The notes beneath the pieces are model-generated. The model was not told the origin of the DNA, searched no databases, and was given only the letters and a program-made list of their open reading frames with translations. From contig NZ_CP072610.1 of NCBI RefSeq assembly GCF_021029445.1, positions 2,728,001 through 2,792,000 on the forward strand: a stretch of 64,000 nucleotides of DNA, read 5' to 3'. The position numbers were made by a program, and so were the translations under genes. The stretch comes from Pseudomonas wenzhouensis. GTDB taxonomy: Bacteria > Pseudomonadota > Gammaproteobacteria > Pseudomonadales > Pseudomonadaceae. How positions within the stretch are numbered: the first letter of the stretch is position 1; every line of letters begins with the position of its first letter. This document shows positions 59,701 to 64,000 of the stretch, in pieces.

Positions 59701-60471
59701 ATCGGGGCTAACCTGATAGACCAGCGGTGCGCCACCGGAGCTGACGCCCAGCGCGGCCAGGCCGGCGGTCGACCAGGCGAAGGTGCCGGGGCCATCCGGC
59801 CCAAAACTGTAGCCAAGGACGCCATTGACACTCGTGACCTCGCCGTCCAGGTCGTTGACGCCACCGACGATGCCGTCAGGCAGGCCATCCTCGTCCACCG
59901 CATTGGAGGCTGCGCCTCCCGTGGGCACGCCATCCACAGCAGGCGTGGCATCGGCAGTGGCGACGGGCTCACCCTCCGGAAACTCAGGCCCACCGGGTAG
60001 GCCCTCCGTGGGAAAACCAATGACCGGATCCAGTGCCCCGCCGACCTCACCGAGCAACACGAAAGAATGGCCACCACCGGCACCACCTGCAGCACCGCCT
60101 GCACCCGGCCCAGCCGCAGTGGCCTCACCTTCCAGAGTCGGGTCAACACCCGCCTCGATGGCAGCCTGCAGGCGCTCGACATCGGTCAGATCGGCATCGC
60201 TGGGAGCTGCGGGAGGCGCTTCAGCGGCCGGTGCTTGCGGCTCACCACGATCGGCAAACATCTGCGCATCGAGGGTGATGTTGCTGTCGCGCCCCAGGGT
60301 CAGTTGCTGGCCATTGGTCAGGGTCACCGCAACCGCACCGGCAACCCCGGTCAGCAGTTGTTCGCCTGCATAGACCCGATCACCTTCGCTGATTGGCCGG
60401 CGCGATCCGTCGCTCGCTACCGCGAACACTTCGCCGACCACCTGACTGACGACACCAATGAGAGTAGCCAT
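50731..60471 (-). CDS. lapA: Giant LapA-type RTX adhesin, secreted by a type I system
   Basis: The 3,246-residue protein is a cell-surface biofilm adhesin. The N-terminal retention module (residues 1-117) precedes TAAG (118-121), the LapG cleavage form. Eleven DDxP-type boundaries mark T1SS-143-like repeats (about 190-2400). A DUF4114-like insert lies near 1055-1215, a von Willebrand A domain with MIDAS motif DLSGS near 2425, RTX nonapeptides (GGNDTL type) near 3085-3145, and the secretion signal after them. The ATG giving MATLIGVVSQ follows GAGGAT; 53 extra in-frame codons upstream are not retention-module-like. lapG, lapD, lapE and lapB flank it. Exact naming (LapA versus MapA) needs comparison. 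Confidence 0.93.
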   Translation of the reverse strand: MATLIGVVSQVVGEVFAVASDGSRRPISEGDRVYAGEQLLTGVAGAVAVTLTNGQQLTLGRDSNITLDAQMFADRGEPQAPAAEAPPAAPSDADLTDVERLQAAIEAGVDPTLEGEATAAGPGAGGAAGGAGGGHSFVLLGEVGGALDPVIGFPTEGLPGGPEFPEGEPVATADATPAVDGVPTGGAASNAVDEDGLPDGIVGGVNDLDGEVTSVNGVLGYSFGPDGPGTFAWSTAGLAALGVSSGGAPLVYQVSPDGLTLTATAGESVVFVAQVTNLATGAYQFQLFAPLDHAAPELGGSDENDILYQFGYTITDGNGTPATGSLSILIDDDSPIQSGGEQERPWIRAQVHEDALGTGNAEPDNLPAQTTQAIGEPGTLNNLVDFGADGPGSFQLDTRAEALSDLQALGLSSAGQALVYSVSEDGTTLTATAGAQGAPVFTLVVGADGSYTFTLLGPIDHTQQDGVDSETLGSSELSLDFSKLLIATDFDGDAVPGGFVSGSFVIDIEDDVPVQIGGEERPVVTGQVQEDALTGGNTEGSGQTLTASGAAGTLDALVAFGADGRGGFQLSQEPGALSGLQGLNLISGGVALVYSVSIDGTTLTATAGGGGDPVFTLIVRPDGSYDFTLQGPVDHPQQNGVDSETLGGSERVLDFSTVLVATDGDGDPIFGGFAEGSFVIDIEDDVPVQIGGEERPVVTGQVQEDALTGGNTEGSGQTLTAIGAAGTLDALVAFGADGRGGFQLSQEPGALSGLQGLNLTSGGVALVYSVSIDGTTLTATAGGGGDPVFTLIVRPDGSYDFTLQGPVDHPQQDGVDSEILGGSERALDFSGVLVATDGDGDPIFGGFAEGSFVIDIEDDVPVLKNLDPQQALPGGTVHEDLLSSPYTGNAEGGAQTLVVSTATGAGTLSSLVSFGADGPGVFGLVDGDTATALLDAQSLKSGGENLVYDVVQTVIDGKLVSTTLTAVSADILGNYPVFTLQVNADGSFSFTLQGPIDHPQANGDDGELWSNVGATGIDFTQLFTATDGDGDPLKLPEGSSGLFVINIEDDVPELVTSEPEYSLTLTYQGGDASYANSYGYYIKGPDGVPVSGVVVWSDTTQLSIGSSVTLEGLAPDSIGFFIIPNGGANGVSNGTEVSFELVDGQWQVFANGSPLVGEGGASVVFDNPALNPDNKPHVQDNAAPGNQNWEDVNNSGSDNDYNDVNIQATWANSTPPAIGGTVHEDKLDSPHIGNPESSQTLVVSTATGAGSLASLVAFGADGRGSFGLVSSEAATAALDGQGLASAERPLVYTVSESLDDQGHLLSTTLTATAAAEVGGYPVFTLVINANGSFSFTLQGPIDHPQADGNDSELWSSDGKIGIDFTHLLAITDGDGDPLNIHEGVGGLFVINIEDDVPTLSLGINTQALAQLEVVLDETRGEQDRYAANDDTSQGYINDDAGGALARTTTQVSGGLSALFSVSSAAGADGQASLSSSLSFTGIPPEGLATTLSATDGGAIRLIVDASDSQLLRGLDSSGDTVFTIAIITVDGQAQLQTTLFEAIRHPDNGQRFDEAVDLLIKDGSLKLQYQMILVDGDGDAVTRSESVELAGGKSSYFSFQDDGPKITAFSIAEEAKLYVDESVGAGGSSQNEPGYAAPNDELGHGSVLGYARIQGKDLFSLSADGGADGLDASRTRFSLSLSANGVDSGLDATAGGDILLFKDADGNILGKANGVTVFKISVNAIDGSVTLEQYQAIKHGDTDSHDELASIKEGVLTLGVTVFDKDGDVQSASLDLGKVVGFEDDGPSAQIALNAQVKLILDESLGTDPTDSNAALDDDVSSNTFPAGYGTPIGLMQGDLVDVQSADVGTDEAGSSVALSLSITDPNSGLMTTSGQAITLYQESDGSINGRIGGATGTVVIAVSMDAAGVVTVAQYQALQHPTSPDSQDESVNLSGKLEAVLTVTDGDGDVTISRVDIGGQILFEDDGPRVIQPDCAELQEQTGFTTQGVIQADYGSDGGGFDLSANAGPTADGLFYSVVKENGVTTLTATVGDADGETFFTLTVYDDPDALGNGNNYELTIFNARPVTIADFDLQSIDAGQPEASFLVDSGEGLSVTLTGSGLVNPSNQGVGVGGNNLINGAEQLHMAFSATVYSAEVSVQKLSSGDQLSWQAFDENDQLVASGTQNGQGSENSAFTFDLAGSTFTFGSAASLAEGFVKLTFASNDGDYRIQNIALEQQFLPPSLDLSFHIDVVDGDNDVVSTQLDICFVNDQPSGGFVFDRVDEEGLPNGIVGGVADDDGVATIVTGSLGYDYGDDGFGSFAWQTDGLPAVTSGGQSVEYQVSDNGLVLTAQTVGSQQPVFTVTLTNTATGAFQFQLHAPLDHPAPASGSVENNLDFQFGYQMVDGNGSTASGALIISVDDDSPAQPNDIAKSASEPLGIHTNLMVVLDLSGSMDDAPSGVSGFTTKLALAKDAVQRLIDSYDNLGDVMVRIVTFANTASAVGNVWMTANDAKAWLTALANNAGNGSTNYDDALIKAMSAYDSTGKLTGTGVQSVSYFLSDGQPTLSNANPGSNNSGSQYNPELGDGIGAGEEADWIAFLTARGIKSYALGMGLGSDLDQTLLNPIAYDGKAGVNTDGILVSNLNQLNDTLQGTVTGTVITGNLIDEGSNGFGADGPGVLPIASITHNGVTYTRASAAYDEATHTLTFTTAGGGAFSVNLLTGAYTYSFNGDVAENRTDTIRYTLVDRDGDAATAELKLTITDSSEVHAYDNYNQAVVGQTWVTPNPVPKVLADFSSTSNPASSGPNYNPWIFDTFNNGNVSGNETTVITQANVLDVSGSKWGATALSSTNGVSVQSGALQLIDSDRSAGVSTKAATPTFDVASDSTARVSFDLGSIRNFSSSGTGDQFTWTLYKQNGSAWELVQSGTHASSNSTTVTSNSVGEGTYRLYFEVNDRTNNSSSYRVRVDNITLITVAAAMLVDTATAVAGNVLTDPNNYLNSDHPWGAVDSKGSEGAVLSVLDNGNFVAVGTSKTLTGQWGSLLIQGDGAYTYTPDPDYANLGKEDVFTYQLTQPDGDVSTARLVVGIGSGVAVQPNVIMGHEALNDTLLGSEGSDVLLGLGGNDTLYGLGGNDRLEGGDGNDTLIAGKGNDILIGGGGNDTFVWTADDRGGNYHDIIKDFGNGDDKLDLSQLLQGIEEPATADVLTQYLSFDFVSDPGSTVINIASAGGGAPVDQTITLENTVLSGGNAAEIIQGMLDNQQLVA
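57914..58965. repeat. Tandem 522-bp duplication within the adhesin gene
   Basis: Sequence 58036-58443 recurs at 58558-58965, offset 522 bases (174 codons), with only two mismatches by hand comparison (58193/58715 and 58307/58829). The left flank from about 57914 matches its copy less closely. The repeat keeps frame, so it duplicates one adhesin domain. Confidence 0.9.
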
Positions 60472-60918
60472 GATTCCATCCTCACTACAGCTGCCGACCA
60501 CCGCCGACACGCATCTACCGAAAGGGCCAGAAGAACTCTTCACGGTCGAGGAAAGAACCCTGTACAGCTGATCGAAGTGGAACGACGCAAAATCAAAAAA
60601 ACACTTACGACAAAAAAATGTCACCACCACATGCGTCGAACGACTCCACCAGATGCATCCTCGCCTTTTCGTGCCTGAAAGCCCACCTCACCTGCACAAC
60701 CCTCGAAAAATCAGGCATTGCACAGCACTCGAGTTCAAACAATGTGCTGCTTTTCGCAGAGTTCATAAGATTTTTTCTGAATATAGGTTATGAAGAAAAC
60801 GTCTTAGGTCTCTCAAAAGTTGTTCTTAGCTCTGATGTTACAAGCCTGAAACGCTTTTACAGGCAAAAACGCCATTTTTATGGCGACAGGATAAGAACAG
60901 CAGCAAGGAGAAACCCCA
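60472..60918. promoter_or_regulatory. Divergent control region between the adhesin gene and lapE
   Basis: The 447-base gap has no gene I can support. It is clearly AT-richer than its surroundings from about 60710 to 60890. It should carry the promoters of the adhesin (left) and lapE (right). I see no convincing -35/-10 pair and no clear FleQ or sigma54 site. Near lapE two small hairpins lie in the likely leader (see next entry). Confidence 0.6.
60844..60885 (+). promoter_or_regulatory. Two leader hairpins upstream of lapE
   Basis: GCCTG/CAGGC (60844-60864) and CGCCAT-TTTT-ATGGCG (60870-60885) lie 34-75 bases before the lapE start. The second is a 6-bp stem on a TTTT tetraloop. They end 19 bases before the AAGGAG ribosome-binding site and may affect leader stability or translation. 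Confidence 0.45.
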
Positions 60919-62274
60919 ATGCGCACCTTGAAACCCCTGTTGCACGCCATGCTTTTGGCGACCGTTTGCAGCCAGGCACAGGCCATGAATCTCTCGGAAG
61001 CGATTCAGAGCACGCTGGACAACCACCCGGAAATCCGTGCTGCCACCAATAGTCGGCTCGCTTCGGATGAAGATGTGAAATTTGCCAAGGGTGGCTATCT
61101 CCCCACTGTCGACCTGCTGGTTGGCTATGGCCGGGAACGGACGGACAGCCCCAGCACTCGAGCACTGGGCGACCACAACACGGAAACACTGAACTACCGC
61201 GATGCCGAGTTACGTCTGCGGCAAATGCTGTTCGACGGTTTCAATACCCCCAACGAAGTAGCGCGCACGAAAGAGGTGGTCAACTCGCGCGCCTATCGTC
61301 TGCTTGGCACGTCGGAAAGCCTCGCCCTGCGCACCGTCGAGGTATACCTCGATGTGCTGATGCGCCGCGAGATGGTCACGCTGGCGCGCAACAATCTGCA
61401 GGCGCATCAGCGCATCAACGACCAGATCGGCATGCGTAGCCGCCAAGGCGTAGGCAGCACGGCTGATCTGGATCAGTCCGAAGCACGTCTGGCCCTGGCG
61501 CAGAACAACCTCTACACCGAAGAGGTCAACCTGGCCGATGCCGAGGCCAATTTCTTCAGTGCCGTCGGGCGCCTGCCGGATCAACTGGAAACCCCGGCCT
61601 CGATCAAGGGTGGCATGCCTGCCGACTTGCTCGCCGCACGGCAGACCGTGATGGAGAACAACCCCTTCCTGAAATCGGCACAGGCTGACGTCAACGCTGC
61701 CGAGAAACAGTACGAGGTTGCCAAATCGCCGTTCTACCCACGCTTCGATCTGGAACTGGCCACCTCGGCCGATGACAACGTACAAGGCGACGAAGGCCAC
61801 AACAACTCCTGGCGGGCCGCCGTGGTGATGAACTACAACCTGTTCAATGGCATGCGCGACAAGGCCCGCCTGGAGTCAGCCGCGCACCAGATCAACGAGT
61901 CGATGGACATCCGCAACAACGCCCTGCGGGTGCTCAACGAAAATCTCTCGCTGGCCTGGAATGCCATGGAGAATGCGCGCCTGCAAACCCCCAAGGCCCG
62001 CGACTATGCGGACTACACCACACGCGTGCGCGAGGCCTATCAGCAGCAGTTCAGCCTGGGTCAGCGCACCCTGCTCGACCTGCTCGACAGCGAGAACGAA
62101 CTATTCACCGCCAATCGGCGCTACACCGAGGTTCGCTACGGCGAGGAGTTCTCGATGTACCGCGTCGTCGCGGCCATGGGTGATCTGCTGCGTCAGCAAC
62201 AGGTCGTAGTCCCGGCGCAGGCCGTAGCCCTCTCGGAAGTGAAGAGTGAGGCGCGCTTGCCGGAAATGAAGTAA
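60919..62274 (+). CDS. lapE: LapE, TolC-family outer-membrane channel
   Basis: LapE is the outer-membrane channel of the LapBCE type I secretion system for LapA. The 451-residue protein has a signal peptide ending at AQAMNL and two TolC-type repeats (about residues 25-215 and 230-430) with the family stretches VEVYLDVL and LDLLDSENELFTA. The ATG follows AAGGAG at 8 bases. It is divergent from the adhesin and 24 bases ahead of lapB. Confidence 0.93.
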   Translation: MRTLKPLLHAMLLATVCSQAQAMNLSEAIQSTLDNHPEIRAATNSRLASDEDVKFAKGGYLPTVDLLVGYGRERTDSPSTRALGDHNTETLNYRDAELRLRQMLFDGFNTPNEVARTKEVVNSRAYRLLGTSESLALRTVEVYLDVLMRREMVTLARNNLQAHQRINDQIGMRSRQGVGSTADLDQSEARLALAQNNLYTEEVNLADAEANFFSAVGRLPDQLETPASIKGGMPADLLAARQTVMENNPFLKSAQADVNAAEKQYEVAKSPFYPRFDLELATSADDNVQGDEGHNNSWRAAVVMNYNLFNGMRDKARLESAAHQINESMDIRNNALRVLNENLSLAWNAMENARLQTPKARDYADYTTRVREAYQQQFSLGQRTLLDLLDSENELFTANRRYTEVRYGEEFSMYRVVAAMGDLLRQQQVVVPAQAVALSEVKSEARLPEMK

Positions 62275-62298
62275 TACCGGCCCGAGGAGTAGTCGAAA

Positions 62299-64000
62299 TT
62301 GACCAGCATGGAACGGCCCATAGCTACAAGCGATCCACGGCTCAGCCATGACGATCCGCTGCTCGACGGCCTGTTGATCCTCTGTCGCCTGCACGGCTGC
62401 TCGGCCAGCCGTGGCAGCCTGAGCGCCGGCCTGCCATTACCGGCCCAGCGTCTGAGCCCCGAACTGCTGCCGCGTGCAGCGGCACGGGCCGGACTGCAGG
62501 GCCGTATGCTGCAGCGCGAACTGGCCAGCATTTCGGCGTTGAATCTACCGGTTCTGCTGCTGCTCAAGGATGGTCGCAGTGCCGTGCTGCGCCAGTGGGG
62601 GCCAAAGCAGCAGGCACAGATCCTGCCGTGCGAGGCAGACGGCGGCGAGCAGTGGGTCAGTCGTGAGCAACTGGCTGCCGAATACAGCGGCCAGGCGTTC
62701 TTCGCCCGCCCACGGCATGAGCTGGAAGAAGCCCGCACACCGCTGGTGCCACGCATCGAAGCCTGGTTCCGCGACACCCTCAAGCTGTCGCGCTGGCTCT
62801 ATACCGATGCCGTGCTGGCCAGCCTGCTGATCAACCTGCTCGGCCTGATGGTGCCGCTGTTCGTCATGCAGACCTACGACCGCGTGGTGCCCAACCAGGC
62901 GACCGCTACGCTCTGGGTATTGGCCATAGGCCTGTTTATCGGCACTGGCTTCGAACTGCTGCTCAAGGTGCTGCGCGCGCACCTGCTCGACACTGCGGGC
63001 AAGAAGACCGACGTGGTTTTGTCGGCCACCTTGTTCGAACGCATCACCGGTATGTCGATGAAAGCGCGGCCGGCCAGCGTCGGCGGCTTCGCCCAGAGCA
63101 TTCATGATTTTCAGGGGCTGCGCGATTTCCTCACCGCCGTGACCCTGACCAGCCTGATCGATCTGCCTTTTTCCCTGTTGATGTTGCTGGTGATCGGGCT
63201 GATCGGCGGGCCGCTGGTGTTCATCCCGCTGCTGGCCTTTCCCATCACCATCGTTTTCGCCTGGGTCATCCAGATCCGCCTGCGCGATACGGTGCACAAG
63301 AGCCTGCAACTCGGTGCACAACGCCAGGCCTTGCTGATCGAAACCCTCGGCGGCCTGGAAACGCTCAAGGCTTGCGGTGCCGAGAGCGAGCGTCAGCACC
63401 AGTGGGAGCAAACCCATGGCGCCCTCACCCGCCTGGACGGCCATGCCAAATTCCTCGCTTCGCTGGCTACCAACGGCACGCTGTTCCTGCAGCAGTTCGC
63501 CGGCATGGCGACCATCGTCGCCGGGGTCTACCTGATCATCGCCGGCCATCTCAGCGTCGGTGCGCTGGTGGCCTGCTACATGCTCGGCAGCCGCATCCTT
63601 GCCCCGCTCGGGCAAATCGCCGGGCTGATTACCCGCTACCAGCAGGCACGCCTGACCATGACCAGCACCGACGCCCTGATGGCCCTGCCGCAGGAGCGTC
63701 AGGACAAGCAGCGCCCGCTGGATCGCACCCTGCTCAAGGGCAGCCTGGAGATTCGCCAGGTCAGCTTCACCTACCCCGGCCAGAACGCACCAGCCCTGAA
63801 CAACGTCAGCCTGCGCCTGGCAGCCGGAGAACGCCTCGGCATCATCGGCCGCAGCGGCTCGGGCAAGAGCACCCTGGCCCGACTGCTGATGGCCTTCTAC
63901 AGCGCCGACGAAGGACAGATCCTGCTGGACAACCTCGATCTGCGCCAACTGGATGTCGCCGACCTGCGCCACCAGATCGGCTACGTCGCCCACGACCTGC
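62299..64000 (+). CDS. lapB: LapB, type I secretion ABC transporter (cut by window edge)
   Basis: LapB is the inner-membrane ATPase that exports LapA. The visible part holds an N-terminal C39-like domain, starting near DPLLDGLLIL, in which the catalytic Cys position is not Cys, as in other LapB proteins. Next come six membrane segments and the start of the ABC domain with Walker A GRSGSGKSTL near residue 520. The TTG at 62299 is preferred because GAGGAG lies 9 bases before it; an ATG at 62308 is the alternative. No stop occurs before the edge. lapC is expected next. Confidence 0.92.
   Translation, partial: MTSMERPIATSDPRLSHDDPLLDGLLILCRLHGCSASRGSLSAGLPLPAQRLSPELLPRAAARAGLQGRMLQRELASISALNLPVLLLLKDGRSAVLRQWGPKQQAQILPCEADGGEQWVSREQLAAEYSGQAFFARPRHELEEARTPLVPRIEAWFRDTLKLSRWLYTDAVLASLLINLLGLMVPLFVMQTYDRVVPNQATATLWVLAIGLFIGTGFELLLKVLRAHLLDTAGKKTDVVLSATLFERITGMSMKARPASVGGFAQSIHDFQGLRDFLTAVTLTSLIDLPFSLLMLLVIGLIGGPLVFIPLLAFPITIVFAWVIQIRLRDTVHKSLQLGAQRQALLIETLGGLETLKACGAESERQHQWEQTHGALTRLDGHAKFLASLATNGTLFLQQFAGMATIVAGVYLIIAGHLSVGALVACYMLGSRILAPLGQIAGLITRYQQARLTMTSTDALMALPQERQDKQRPLDRTLLKGSLEIRQVSFTYPGQNAPALNNVSLRLAAGERLGIIGRSGSGKSTLARLLMAFYSADEGQILLDNLDLRQLDVADLRHQIGYVAHDL

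Noticed and set aside
60472..60630. N-terminal extension of the adhesin by 53 codons
   Set aside because: The extension is unlike the Lap retention module. The ATG at 60471 has a proper ribosome-binding site and the known MATLIGVV-type start.
62545..63993. 482-residue frame opposite lapB
   Set aside because: It is a shadow of lapB, whose transporter and Walker A motifs are clear on the plus strand.

Overview
The window reads as chromosomal DNA of a Pseudomonas, most likely of the P. mendocina/P. oleovorans lineage. The evidence is high GC, dense genes, and long blocks whose gene order matches what I recall of P. aeruginosa (usg/asd/leuBDC with a LysR gene; truA-trpF-accD-folC-dedD-cvpA-purF-metZ; mtnA/mtaD-ubiG-mupP-yciK; plpD-fimV-like-marR-GGDEF-recQ). 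Species assignment is inference. I saw no insertion sequences, prophage, CRISPR array, rRNA or tRNA.

1-2.1 kb: divergent etfB (partial) and etfD (ETF-ubiquinone oxidoreductase) share a control region with a PsrA-type palindrome. 2.1-19.4 kb: a long minus-strand run covers leucine biosynthesis (leuC, leuD, leuB), aspartate semialdehyde dehydrogenase plus an inactive-looking paralog, the pilus/polar-hub protein FimV, truA, trpF, accD, folC, a SPOR protein, cvpA, purF, metZ and a short-chain dehydrogenase. A LysR regulator diverges from leuC.

20.6-31.8 kb: a five-PAS GGDEF/EAL protein, methylthioadenosine salvage (mtnA and mtaD, divergent), ubiG-mupP-yciK, a GGDEF protein with its own N-terminal sensor-like region, and two unusual lipoprotein genes (a Sel1 protein with an aromatic tail and a CsgG-like protein). 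31.8-37.5 kb: rluB, a glycosyltransferase/phosphoesterase pair, an AraC regulator, a CsaA-like tRNA-binding protein, an EamA transporter, and a SelT/SelW/SelH-family gene broken by one in-frame stop.

37.6-47.3 kb: the patatin autotransporter PlpD, a second FimV-like protein, a MarR regulator, a membrane diguanylate cyclase, RecQ, a YecA-family protein and a DUF454 membrane protein. 47.4 kb to the right edge: a Lap biofilm system. It holds LapG (periplasmic protease), LapD (c-di-GMP receptor), one small conserved gene, a 3,246-residue LapA-type adhesin with an N-terminal TAAG cleavage site, LapE (TolC-like) and LapB (ABC transporter, cut by the edge). By analogy with P. fluorescens, low c-di-GMP frees LapG to cut the adhesin off the cell, and high c-di-GMP makes LapD hold LapG back. 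Three more GGDEF proteins in the same window could feed that switch. The adhesin has 11 repeat boundaries, a recent 522-bp tandem duplication, a DUF4114-like insert, a von Willebrand A domain and RTX repeats.
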